Source: Bacteroidota bacterium
GTDB taxonomy: Bacteria; Bacteroidota; Bacteroidia; Chitinophagales; Saprospiraceae
Direction: 5' to 3'
NCBI GenBank assembly: GCA_003045895.1
Contig: PZPC01000003.1
Span: forward strand, 1 to 64,000
Length of the DNA stretch: 64,000 nucleotides
Shown here: positions 17,640-26,588 of the stretch, one piece after another
How positions within the stretch are numbered: position 1 is the first letter of the stretch
How the letters are laid out: every line of letters starts with the position of its first letter
The notes under the pieces: model-generated
Database searches by the model: none
What the model saw: only the letters and a program-made list of their open reading frames with translations
What the model was told of the DNA's origin: nothing
Made by a program: the position numbers and the translations under genes

Positions 17640-18911
17640 ATGATCAATAATCCGTTGCCGCCGCCGATTCATCCGATACGCGCCATAGATTTACCCCCCC
17701 TGGAGCACACGCGTTTGTCTAACGGGCTGCCTTGTTACCAGGTTAATATGGGTACCCAGGACCTGGTTCGTATCGAAGCTGTTTTTTGGGCAGGTCGGCC
17801 TTACGAGCGGGAGAAACTCGTCGCCCGTACCACAACGTCCCTGATCAAAGAAGGGACCCTGCGTACCACTGGAGCTGCTATTGCTGAACATTTCGACTAT
17901 TACGGAGCCGGCTTGAGTACGCCTTTTCAGTTGGACACCGGCAATGTAGCCATGTATTGCCTAAGCAAGCACGTACCTGAGATTTTGCCATTGTTTATGG
18001 AGCTACTCACCGAGCCGGCCTTTGCCCCTGGCGACCTGCAGGCCTACATCAAGCGCAAGCAGAGCAGCCTGAAAGAAGACCTTAGCAAACCCGAAGTTTT
18101 GGCCTACCGGCAGATCACGGAGTGTTTTTTCGGGGCGGAGCATCCCTACGGTTACAATTCCAATGCGGATACTTACGCTGCTTTGCAGGCCGAATGGCTC
18201 CACGAGCACCACCGGCGTTGTTTCCACGCGAACAATGGTTTTGTTCTGATCAGTGGCCGGGTGGATCAGGCTACCGAAGCTTATATTTACCAGCAATTGG
18301 CCCAGTTGCCGGCCCGGGCGGAAGTACCTGCCCCCCGATTGCTGCTTACGGCTGCTACCCCCGCCGAATTGCGGATCGCCCAGCCAGGCGCAGTGCAGGC
18401 TGCCATCCGGATGGGGCGGCGGCTGTTTTCCCGCAATCATCCCGATGCCAATGGTATGTACGTGCTGGCTACGCTGTTGGGCGGATACTTTGGTAGTCGG
18501 CTCATGGAAAACATCCGCGAAGACAAAGGTTATACGTATAATATCTCGGCCTCCTACGACAGCATGCGCTTCGATGGGGCCTTCCACATTGAAACAGAGG
18601 TGAGCCCCGACTTTCTGGAGCCTACCCTGCGGGAAATTCGCCTGGAAATGGCTCGCCTGCAAAATGAACCCATACCGGCAGACGAACTGGAGATGGTGCG
18701 CAATTACCTGATGGGCTCTTTCCTGACCATGATCGATGGCCCTTTCAACTGGGCGGAAACCGTGCGGACTTTGCTGGTAGAACAACTGGACACCACCGCG
18801 CTGCAACGCCTGGTGGAAACGGTACAAACCATCACGGCCGAACAATTACAGGATTTAGCGCAGCGTTATTTTAATCCGCAAGACAATTGGACGGTGCTCG
18901 TCGGGCATTAA
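17640..18911 (+). CDS. M16 (pitrilysin) family homologue without the zinc-binding motif
   Basis: A 423-residue protein with both halves of the M16 clamshell fold. Where active members have HxxEH, this one reads ARTTTSLIKEGT (about residues 61-72), so it cannot bind the catalytic zinc. It keeps the C-terminal R/Y motif (MENIREDKGYTYNIS, about 289-303). This is the pattern of the non-catalytic partner of two-subunit M16B peptidases, where the partner supplies Arg and Tyr. No catalytic partner gene is adjacent. No signal peptide is visible, so it is probably cytoplasmic. Confidence 0.85.
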   Translation: MINNPLPPPIHPIRAIDLPPLEHTRLSNGLPCYQVNMGTQDLVRIEAVFWAGRPYEREKLVARTTTSLIKEGTLRTTGAAIAEHFDYYGAGLSTPFQLDTGNVAMYCLSKHVPEILPLFMELLTEPAFAPGDLQAYIKRKQSSLKEDLSKPEVLAYRQITECFFGAEHPYGYNSNADTYAALQAEWLHEHHRRCFHANNGFVLISGRVDQATEAYIYQQLAQLPARAEVPAPRLLLTAATPAELRIAQPGAVQAAIRMGRRLFSRNHPDANGMYVLATLLGGYFGSRLMENIREDKGYTYNISASYDSMRFDGAFHIETEVSPDFLEPTLREIRLEMARLQNEPIPADELEMVRNYLMGSFLTMIDGPFNWAETVRTLLVEQLDTTALQRLVETVQTITAEQLQDLAQRYFNPQDNWTVLVGH

Positions 18912-19093
18912 AAAGGTGCTATTAAAAATATTTTTTCCGTAATACTTAACATTTTTTCCGTTGCTTTGTAGCAAGTTTCAAATTACTAGGTAAAATAGCG
19001 TCTTTGATACACTATTTTCTGTAATTTCAAGTTTTTAACGGTGCGAGGAGTAATCTGATCGCCGCTTTGCAAACTCAGGAGAACAACGTATTA

Positions 19094-20128
19094 ATGAAGC
19101 TATTTAGCTTATTTAAACAAGAATTGGCCATTGACCTTGGAACGGCCAACACGCTGATCATTCAAGACGGGGTCGTCGTTGTAGACGAACCATCGATCGT
19201 AGCCTACAAGCGCAAAACGGGTGAAACCATTGCGGTTGGTCGTAAGGCTATGCAGATGCACGAGAAAACCCACGAGGATATAAAAACGATTCGCCCACTT
19301 CGGGATGGTGTTATCGCTGACTTTAAGGCAGCTGAAAGCATGATCGAAGGGATGATTCGGATGATCGGCCGCAAGCGCCGCTTTTTCACCCACCTCAAAA
19401 TGGTCATTTGTATTCCTTCCGGCATTACCGAAGTGGAGAAAAGGGCCGTCTTTGACTCCGCAGACCACGTGGATTCCAAAGAAACCTACCTCATCTACGA
19501 ACCCATGGCTGCTGCCCTGGGGATCGGGATCGATGTGGAAGAGCCGATTGGTAATATGATTATCGATATCGGGGGTGGAACCACTGAAATTGCGGTCATT
19601 GCCTTGTCCGGAATTGTTACCGACCAGTCGATTCGTATTGCGGGTGACGAGCTCACGACCGATATCATGAACTACATGAAACGGCAGCACAATATCCTGA
19701 TTGGAGAACGCACGGCGGAGCAGATAAAAATCCATGTCGGTTCGGCGCTGCCGGAATTGGAGAATCCCCCGGAAGATTATGCCGTTAACGGACGTGACCT
19801 GATGACGGGTATTCCTAAGCAAATCTATGTGTCTTACCAGGAGATCGCGCATTCCATCGACGAGTCGATTACGGCGATTGAAGAAGCCGTGTTGCGCGCC
19901 TTGGAAGCTACGCCACCAGAGTTGGCGAGCGACATCTACCGCACCGGGCTCTACCTGACGGGGGGGGGTGCGTTGCTGCGCGGGCTGGACAAACGGATAT
20001 CCGCTAAAACCAAATTACCGGTTCGGGTGGCCGATGATCCACTGCGGGCCGTTGTACGGGGTACCAGTGCGGCACTGGCAGAAACCGAACGCTATATGCA
20101 CATCCTCATTCCCCGGGGAAGTGTATAA
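19094..20128 (+). CDS. mreB: Rod shape-determining protein MreB (actin-like)
   Basis: Actin-fold filament that guides lateral wall synthesis. The 344-residue protein has phosphate-1 (AIDLGTANTLI), the connector, phosphate-2 (IIDIGGGTTEIAVI) and adenosine (YLTGGGALLRGL) motifs. An in-frame TTG at 19067 could start nine codons earlier, but the ATG at 19094 matches the family N-terminus and has AGGAG 13 bases upstream. It begins the mreBCD-mrdA set. About 180 bases upstream are AT-rich and must hold the promoter, though I see no exact TAnnTTTG. Confidence 0.96.
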   Translation: MKLFSLFKQELAIDLGTANTLIIQDGVVVVDEPSIVAYKRKTGETIAVGRKAMQMHEKTHEDIKTIRPLRDGVIADFKAAESMIEGMIRMIGRKRRFFTHLKMVICIPSGITEVEKRAVFDSADHVDSKETYLIYEPMAAALGIGIDVEEPIGNMIIDIGGGTTEIAVIALSGIVTDQSIRIAGDELTTDIMNYMKRQHNILIGERTAEQIKIHVGSALPELENPPEDYAVNGRDLMTGIPKQIYVSYQEIAHSIDESITAIEEAVLRALEATPPELASDIYRTGLYLTGGGALLRGLDKRISAKTKLPVRVADDPLRAVVRGTSAALAETERYMHILIPRGSV

Positions 20129-20150
20129 TTAAGACTGAAAACAGGAACTG

Positions 20151-20975
20151 ATGAGCAGCTTACTCCAGACCATTGCGCGTAGAGGAGCGTTCTTTTTGTT
20201 CGCTACCCTGGAGATAGGTTGTATTTATCTGGTCATCAAATACAACAGCAGCCAGCAGGAGGTTGCAAATTCATCGTGGCTGCTCTACTCGGGGCGCTTG
20301 ATGGAAGAACGGGAGCAAATCAAGGAATACCTGAAGTTGGATCAGCTGAATCAGCAACTGCGGGAGGAAAATGCCAAGTTGCTGTCGCGCATGCCCAACG
20401 CGTTCTACACCGAAAAAGTAGTAATCGATAGCGTACAAAACGATTCGCTCCGCCAACGTTACACCATCATTGCTGCCGAGATCATCAACAAGTCGCCACT
20501 CAGTGGCAACATTACCTACGTGCTCAACCGGGGATACATTCACGGGGTTGAACCCCACCAGGGGGTCTTCAACCAGGAAGGCGTGGTGGGCATCGTTACC
20601 CAGGTGTCGCCACGGCACGCCCGGGTGATGAGTCTGATGCACCGCGACATGCGCCTGAGCGCCGGGCTGCGCGCCAAAGCATATTTTGGCACGCTGCGTT
20701 GGGTGGGCGGCGATACGCGTTATGCGACCCTGTCCGCCATTCCGGAATACGCGCCGGTAGCCACTGGTGATACCGTAGAAACAACAGGTTACTCCAATAT
20801 TTTTCCTACGGGTATAGCCATCGGTACGGTCCATGAAATACAACCGATCAGCGGAGAAAATACCTATAATATCAAAGTGAAGCTGTTTAACGATTTTTTT
20901 AATGTCAACCATGCCTACATCGTCCGGGACCTGCTAAAGGAAGATTTGGAGCAACTTGATAAGCAACCGCAATAA
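20151..20975 (+). CDS. mreC: Rod shape-determining protein MreC
   Basis: Periplasmic scaffold of the elongasome with one N-terminal membrane anchor (about residues 12-28), a coiled coil (about 45-80) and the double beta-barrel domain (about 105-265: NRGYIHGVEPHQGV, EGVVGIVTQVSPRHARVMSL). Length 274 residues is normal. It follows mreB by 22 bases, and its stop TAA shares one base with the mreD ATG, so the two are coupled. Confidence 0.92.
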   Translation: MSSLLQTIARRGAFFLFATLEIGCIYLVIKYNSSQQEVANSSWLLYSGRLMEEREQIKEYLKLDQLNQQLREENAKLLSRMPNAFYTEKVVIDSVQNDSLRQRYTIIAAEIINKSPLSGNITYVLNRGYIHGVEPHQGVFNQEGVVGIVTQVSPRHARVMSLMHRDMRLSAGLRAKAYFGTLRWVGGDTRYATLSAIPEYAPVATGDTVETTGYSNIFPTGIAIGTVHEIQPISGENTYNIKVKLFNDFFNVNHAYIVRDLLKEDLEQLDKQPQ

Positions 20976-21496
20976 TGGACAAAGCCCTTACCAATAGTAT
21001 TATTCGCTTTGTTCTGTTGTGGGCACTACAGGTGTTTCTGCTGAAGCAGATCTACTGGGGTTGGGGCGGCGAGGTCTACCTGCAGGTTCAGCTCTATCCC
21101 TTGTTTATTCTCTTGTTACCGTTCAATACGCCACGGGGAGTGGTCGTGTTATTGGGCTTCTTCCTGGGTTTCGCCGTCGACTGGCTCTACGATTCTCCGG
21201 GCATGAATGCCGGCGCCCTGGTCTTTACGGCTTTCATACGGGATATTGTCCTGCGGATACTCACCCCTCGCGAAGGTTACAATATCAAGGATACGCCCAC
21301 CAAGGATTCGTTGGGGCACACCTGGTTTTTTCAGTACGCTGCCATCATGATGTTGTTGCACTTGTTTTTTTATTTTTCACTCGAAGCCTTTACTTTTGTG
21401 TACATTAAATCTATCTTACTAAAAGTGTTGTTCAGTTGGTTAGGGTCGATGTTCTTTTTGCTGACCAGTGTTTACATCACCAATCCCAAAATCTAA
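20975..21496 (+). CDS. mreD: Rod shape-determining protein MreD
   Basis: A 173-residue integral membrane protein with about five hydrophobic helices, placed exactly where mreD is found. It shows the family feature of a short loop with DSPGMNAGALVF near the middle and conserved R-D residues near FIRDIVLRIL. It partners MreC and PBP2 in the elongation complex. The start overlaps the mreC stop by one base. Confidence 0.85.
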   Translation: MDKALTNSIIRFVLLWALQVFLLKQIYWGWGGEVYLQVQLYPLFILLLPFNTPRGVVVLLGFFLGFAVDWLYDSPGMNAGALVFTAFIRDIVLRILTPREGYNIKDTPTKDSLGHTWFFQYAAIMMLLHLFFYFSLEAFTFVYIKSILLKVLFSWLGSMFFLLTSVYITNPKI

Positions 21497-21538
21497 GACC
21501 CTCCGAAAAAAGTAACCGGGTATCAAATTAACAGAACT

Positions 21539-23422
21539 GTGGCAGTTGATAACAACAAAAATCGGGGTCCTGTTATTCAGGGTTTTTTCGTGCTGGCAAC
21601 GTTGGTGTTGCTGGGGCAGTTGCTCAATTTACAAGTGGTCAATGCTTCTTTTCGTACGCGGGCCGAAGCGGCGGGATCCAGCAAACAGCTCGAATATCCT
21701 TCCCGCGGCCTGATTTTCGATCGCAACGACAAGTTGCTGGTGGTTAATACCCCCATTTACGATTTGCTGTTCGTCTACAACCAGTTTGAACCTACCGCTG
21801 CCCAGTTTGATACCCTGAAATTTTGCCGGCTGCTGGGGGTCACCAAGGATTATTTCATAGCAGCCCTCGATAAAAACTGGCGCGACCCCCGTTACTCCAA
21901 AGCCAAAGCAGAGCCTTTCCTTACCCGTATTACCCTGGAACAGTACGCCGCTTTTCAGGAAAGCCTCTACCAGTTTCCCGGGTTTTTCATTCAGGAACGC
22001 AACGCCCGCGCCTACCCGCACCACAATGCAGCCCACCTGCTGGGCTACATCGGAGAGATCAATCCGGACATGCTGAAGGATTCGACAGCTACCTACCTCG
22101 CAGGTGATTACATGGGGATTACCGGGCTCGAACGCCAGTACGAATACTACCTCCGCGGCGTTAAAGGTATCCGGCGGGTAGAAAAAGACATTCTCGGCCG
22201 GGTAATCGGCAGTGTAAACGATGGCCAGCTCGATGTGACCCCCATCTCGGGCTACGATCTTTTTTCCACCATCGACCTCGACCTGCAACGTTATGGCGAG
22301 GAATTGATGCAGAACAAAATTGGGGGGATTATCGCTATTGAACCAGCTACGGGCGAAATTTTGGCCATGGTGAGTACGCCGACCTACGACCCCGGCCGGT
22401 TGGCGATTGGTACCGGCCGCGGCCAACACTACACCGAGCTGCTCAACGACACCCTGGAACCCTTTTTTAACCGGGGTATTCAAGCCCAGTATCCGCCGGG
22501 ATCGCTTTTCAAACCCATCGTTGCGCTCATTGGTATGCAACTGGGAGTATTGTCTCCCGACCGCGGCATCAGCTGCCAGGGCGCCTATTACCTCAATGGT
22601 ATGCGCCTGACCGGCTGCCACAACCACGCTCATTGTGGCAGTGTGTCACAGGCCATTCAGCACTCTTGCAACGCTTATTTTGTGACGGTTTTTCGCGAAA
22701 TTATTGACCACTACCAAGAAGAAAGCACGCCCCGGAAGGGGCTCGACGAGTTCGATGCCTACCTCCGGAATTTCGGAATGGGCAGCCAGTTGGGCCTGGA
22801 CTTCCCCGGCGAAGCACCAGGCAATGTCCCTACGGCTGCTTATTATGACAAGGTCTACGCCAACGAAACGGGCTGGAAGTCCATTTGGGTTCGCTCGCTG
22901 GGTATTGGCCAGGGCGAATTGTTGGCAACCAACCTGCAACTGGCGAATATGGCGGCTGCTATCGCCAATAGGGGCTATTTCATTACTCCCCACCTGATCC
23001 GTCAAATGCGCGACCAGAATGGAAAAAAAATCCCCTCACCCCTTTCTTTGAAACGACGGAACACAGGTATTGACCAGCAGCACTTTCAGCCCGTCATCGA
23101 TGGCATGGAGATGGTGGTGCAGGCCGGTACTGGCCGGGGCGCTTACATCGCCGATATTCCCATTTGTGGGAAAACGGGTACCGCCGAGAACACCCAGCGC
23201 GGCGGTAAAGACCACTCGATATTTTTTGCTTTTGCGCCGAAGGACAATCCCCAAATTGCGATTGCGGTATACGTCGAGAACAGTGGCTTTGGTGGGACGT
23301 ACGCCGCTCCCATCGTGAGCCTGATGATCGAGCGCTACCTCAAAGGAGAAGTCGCCGAAAATCGCCTGTGGATGGAAGAACGCATGAAAGCAGCCGACCT
23401 GATCGGTAAATTAGCTAAGTAA
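21539..23422 (+). CDS. mrdA: Penicillin-binding protein 2 (elongation transpeptidase)
   Basis: Cross-links peptidoglycan during elongation. The 627-residue protein starts at GTG 21539, has an N-terminal membrane anchor (about 13-30), a pedestal domain and a transpeptidase domain with the active-site SLFK tetrad in YPPGSLFKP (about residue 321-329), the SCN motif in HSCNAYF, and KTG in CGKTGTAENT near 545. It follows mreD by 42 bases. In many relatives rodA comes next, but here folA does. Confidence 0.94.
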   Translation: MAVDNNKNRGPVIQGFFVLATLVLLGQLLNLQVVNASFRTRAEAAGSSKQLEYPSRGLIFDRNDKLLVVNTPIYDLLFVYNQFEPTAAQFDTLKFCRLLGVTKDYFIAALDKNWRDPRYSKAKAEPFLTRITLEQYAAFQESLYQFPGFFIQERNARAYPHHNAAHLLGYIGEINPDMLKDSTATYLAGDYMGITGLERQYEYYLRGVKGIRRVEKDILGRVIGSVNDGQLDVTPISGYDLFSTIDLDLQRYGEELMQNKIGGIIAIEPATGEILAMVSTPTYDPGRLAIGTGRGQHYTELLNDTLEPFFNRGIQAQYPPGSLFKPIVALIGMQLGVLSPDRGISCQGAYYLNGMRLTGCHNHAHCGSVSQAIQHSCNAYFVTVFREIIDHYQEESTPRKGLDEFDAYLRNFGMGSQLGLDFPGEAPGNVPTAAYYDKVYANETGWKSIWVRSLGIGQGELLATNLQLANMAAAIANRGYFITPHLIRQMRDQNGKKIPSPLSLKRRNTGIDQQHFQPVIDGMEMVVQAGTGRGAYIADIPICGKTGTAENTQRGGKDHSIFFAFAPKDNPQIAIAVYVENSGFGGTYAAPIVSLMIERYLKGEVAENRLWMEERMKAADLIGKLAK

Positions 23423-23475
23423 TTCATACCTTTATTTTCGTTAAATTACGAAGCAAGCACTTAAATCAAGCAGGA

Positions 23476-23970
23476 ATGATCGTATCCGCTATCGTAGCCG
23501 CAGCCAGTAACCATGTCATCGGGGATGGAGCGGGTCTTCCGTGGCATTTGTCAACCGACATGAAGTACTTCAAGCGGGTTACCCTGGATCACCACGTGAT
23601 CATGGGCCGGAAGACTTTCGATAGTATTGACCGGCCTTTACCCAAACGCACCAATATTGTGATCACCCGCGACCTGCTCTACGCCGGCACGGGTATTTTG
23701 GTAGCCCATTCCGTGGAGGAGGCGCTCACCATTGCCTATGACAATGACGAAACCGAGGCTTTTATCGTGGGCGGTGGAGAAATTTACCGGGAGAGCATGG
23801 CCTATTGCGATAAAATATACCTCACCCGGGTGCTGGCCGAACCAGCGGGTTCTGTTTTTTTTCCCGAACTCGATCCCGCCACCTGGGAACTCAGCAGTAG
23901 CGAAGCCCATCCGGCAAGTGAAAAAGATGACCACGCCTTTGTTATCGAAGTTTACACCAGGAAACAATAG
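23476..23970 (+). CDS. folA: Dihydrofolate reductase
   Basis: Reduces dihydrofolate to tetrahydrofolate with NADPH. The 164-residue protein has the family motifs: AAASNHVIGDGAGLPWHLSTDMKYFK (substrate loop with the acidic Asp), VIMGRKTFDSI and the GGGEIYRE nucleotide loop near 96-103. The start at 23476 fits the usual MIVSAIVA N-terminus. It lies 53 bases after mrdA, in the same direction, and just before a lipoprotein peptidase. Confidence 0.95.
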   Translation: MIVSAIVAAASNHVIGDGAGLPWHLSTDMKYFKRVTLDHHVIMGRKTFDSIDRPLPKRTNIVITRDLLYAGTGILVAHSVEEALTIAYDNDETEAFIVGGGEIYRESMAYCDKIYLTRVLAEPAGSVFFPELDPATWELSSSEAHPASEKDDHAFVIEVYTRKQ

Positions 23971-23980
23971 TAACCGCAGT

Positions 23981-25033
23981 ATGAAAAAATTAGCCTTACT
24001 CCTCGGCGGATTGTACCTACTGGCCACCGCCTGTACCTCCACTCCACCTGCTGCTCCGACAGCCGATGCCCTTCCTACCCTGAAGGAATATTTTGACAAT
24101 ACCGGGCGCAATGATGTCCTGGCAGGCGGGATCCGACTGATCCCCATCACCACCCCGAGTGGTACCTTTAAAGTTTGGACCAAACGCACGGGCAATAATC
24201 CCAAAATCAAGGTCTTGCTGCTCCACGGCGGCCCGGGCGGCACCCACGAGGAGTGGTTGGCCTGTGACAGCTATTTCCCCGGCGCAGGGATTGAATATTA
24301 TTACTACGACCAGTTGGGCTCCTACTACTCCGACCAACCCGAGGATAGCACCCTCTGGCGCACCGAACGCTTTGTGGAGGAAGTCGAACAAGTACGGCAG
24401 GCCCTCGGACTCGACAGCACCAATTTCTTCCTCATGGGCCAGTCCTGGGGAGGGATTCTCGCAATGGAATATGCCCTCAAGTACCAGGAAAACCTTAAAG
24501 GGCTCATCATTTCCAACATGATGGCCAGTGGCCCGGAATACGGTGCCTACGCGATGGAAGTACTGGGGCCAGCGATGGATTCCGCCCTGTTTGCCGAAAT
24601 CAAGGCCTTCGAAGCAGCCGAAGATTTTGGGAATCCGCGCTACATGGATATCCTGCTCAACCACCACTACACGGAACACGTGATCCGGATGCCGGTAGCC
24701 GACTGGCCCGACCCCATCAATCGCCTGTTTGCCCACATGAATCCGGCGGTTTACGTACCTATGCAGGGCCCTAGCGAGTTTGGTATTCGTGGCTTGTTGG
24801 CTGATTGGGACGTGAAAGACCGGCTCAAAGAAATTGCCGTGCCGACCCTCGTAATCGGTGCCACCCACGATACCATGGATCCCAAACACATGGAATGGAT
24901 GGCGGGCGAAGTTCAGCACGGCCGTTTTCTGCTTTGCCCCAATGGGAGTCATTGTAGCCAGTACGATGACCCGGAGCACTATTTCCCTGGCGTCATCAGT
25001 TTTTTACACGATGTAGCCGCAGGGCGGTTTTAA
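23981..25033 (+). CDS. Proline iminopeptidase-like alpha/beta hydrolase, lipoprotein (S33 family)
   Basis: A 350-residue protein. The start at 23981 gives a lipoprotein signal (LLLGGLYLLATAC, Cys near 18) that the longer open frame would bury. The oxyanion HGGPGG (about 84-89), nucleophile elbow GQSWGG, Asp in ATHDTMDP and His in GSHCSQYDDPEHY complete an S33 triad. The substrate is likely an N-terminal proline peptide, acting outside the cytoplasm. It starts 10 bases after folA. Confidence 0.85.
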   Translation: MKKLALLLGGLYLLATACTSTPPAAPTADALPTLKEYFDNTGRNDVLAGGIRLIPITTPSGTFKVWTKRTGNNPKIKVLLLHGGPGGTHEEWLACDSYFPGAGIEYYYYDQLGSYYSDQPEDSTLWRTERFVEEVEQVRQALGLDSTNFFLMGQSWGGILAMEYALKYQENLKGLIISNMMASGPEYGAYAMEVLGPAMDSALFAEIKAFEAAEDFGNPRYMDILLNHHYTEHVIRMPVADWPDPINRLFAHMNPAVYVPMQGPSEFGIRGLLADWDVKDRLKEIAVPTLVIGATHDTMDPKHMEWMAGEVQHGRFLLCPNGSHCSQYDDPEHYFPGVISFLHDVAAGRF

Positions 25034-25045
25034 GTGGAAGAGCGA

Positions 25046-25465
25046 CTAGGCAGTTAGCGTCGCCGACAAGGTAATATGGGTGTTTAATAGCTTGGAAATG
25101 GGGCAAATTTCCTTGGCATTGGTGGCAATTTCGGCAAATTTTTCGGCCGTAATCCCGTCCACTTCACCTGTCAACTCCAGGTGGATATTGGTGATGGCGC
25201 CATCCTCAAAAGTAAGCTTGGCATCCGTATTCAGGACGCCGGGGGTAAAGCCCTCGGCACCCAGCAGAAAACTCAATTGCATCGTGAAACAGCCAGCGTG
25301 AGCGGCGGCAACGAGTTCTTCCGGGTTGGTACCAACACCTTCTTCAAAACGCGTTTTAAAGGAATATTGGGCAGCGTCAAGCACGGTGCTTTGGGTGGTT
25401 AACGTTCCTTTTCCATCTTTTCCGGACCCCGTCCATGCTGCGGTTGCTTTTCGCGTAAATTTCAT
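25046..25465 (-). CDS. OsmC-family peroxiredoxin
   Basis: Reduces organic hydroperoxides. The start at 25465 gives a 139-residue protein of normal length; an upstream extension lacks homology. The two redox Cys residues are visible: [11 protein letters not shown] (about 52) and [10 protein letters not shown] (about 118). The middle strands ([20 protein letters not shown]) fit the OsmC subfamily. It is divergent from the BtpA-family gene, with a 127-base gap, and converges on the iminopeptidase gene. Confidence 0.88.
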   Translation of the reverse strand: MKFTRKATAAWTGSGKDGKGTLTTQSTVLDAAQYSFKTRFEEGVGTNPEELVAAAHAGCFTMQLSFLLGAEGFTPGVLNTDAKLTFEDGAITNIHLELTGEVDGITAEKFAEIATNAKEICPISKLLNTHITLSATLTA

Positions 25466-25592
25466 TGAGCTATTATTTAAAGGTTGAAGAATATTTAACG
25501 TTAACAGCAAGAATACCCATAGTGTTGGGCGCTGGGGGGAATGTCGTAAAAAATCAAACCAAATTCCGATCTTTACCTCAAACCACCAGGCT

Positions 25593-26408
25593 ATGCCATT
25601 CTCCCTCCGCGAAACCTTCGGCCACCGGCAGCCGCTCATTGCCATGATCCACTTACCGGCATTGCCGGGCACCCCGGCCTACGGCAACGACTGGCCAGCG
25701 GTGCTCCGGCAAGTGGAAGAAGAGGCTATCCTCCTGCGTGCTGCGGGCGTGGACGCCCTCTTGCTGGAGAACATGCACGATACCCCTTATCTGGCACGAA
25801 CGGTGGGGCCGGAAATTGTGGCTGCTATGACGGTGGCAGCCCGTTGTGTGCGGCGGGTAGCTGCCGATTTGCCCTGTGGTATGCAGGTGCTGGCGGGTGC
25901 CAACCAGGCCGCGCTGGCTATTGCGTTGGCCGCCGACCTCCAGTTTATCCGCGCCGAAGGGTTCGTCTTCGGGCACGTGGCCGACGAAGGGTGGATCAAC
26001 AGCGATGCCGGGGCACTACTGCGCTATCGCCGGGCCATTGGTGCAGACCACATCGCCATCTATACCGATATCAAGAAAAAGCACAGCGCCCACAGCGTCA
26101 CTGCTGATGTTGACCTGGCTGAAACAGCCAAAGCGGCCGCTTTTTTTCGCACCGACGGACTCATTGTGACGGGGACGGCTACGGGAGCACCGGCTCAAAT
26201 GGCCGATCTACAAGCCGTACGTGCCGCCTGCCCCGGCCTGCCGCTGCTGGTGGGCTCCGGCATTACGGCTGGTAATGTTGCTGCTTACCGGTCTGTTGCC
26301 GATGGATTTATCGTAGGTTCCGATCTGAAATACCAGGGGCACTGGGCCAACGAACTGGATATGCAACGCGTAACGGCCCTGGTAGCAGCCCTTAACCAGC
26401 AGGCGTAA
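25593..26408 (+). CDS. BtpA/SgcQ family TIM-barrel protein
   Basis: A 271-residue protein with the BtpA signature: MIHLPALPGTPAYGNDW near 19-35, LLLENMHDTPY near 59-69, IRAEGFVFGHVADEGWI near 111-127, and the GLIVTGTATG and VGSGIT phosphate-binding turns near the C-terminus. The family is named for a photosystem I assembly factor in cyanobacteria, but most bacterial members are thought to be phosphosugar or nucleoside-related aldolase-fold enzymes of unknown reaction. It is a lone gene here. Confidence 0.82.
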   Translation: MPFSLRETFGHRQPLIAMIHLPALPGTPAYGNDWPAVLRQVEEEAILLRAAGVDALLLENMHDTPYLARTVGPEIVAAMTVAARCVRRVAADLPCGMQVLAGANQAALAIALAADLQFIRAEGFVFGHVADEGWINSDAGALLRYRRAIGADHIAIYTDIKKKHSAHSVTADVDLAETAKAAAFFRTDGLIVTGTATGAPAQMADLQAVRAACPGLPLLVGSGITAGNVAAYRSVADGFIVGSDLKYQGHWANELDMQRVTALVAALNQQA

Positions 26409-26588
26409 CCAGCTTTCATGCATTCTCCGAATAGAAATCTATTTTAGCAAGAAAACAAAGAACCAAAACCAAGGCAGGGTGTTTAAAACCTGCTTATTAT
26501 TTGGTAAAGTTGCAATAAAGGTAGGCGTGTTTTCCAAACCTTACTTACTTTCACAGCCCAGAGCTTGATCAATTAAAAAATAGCTAGT

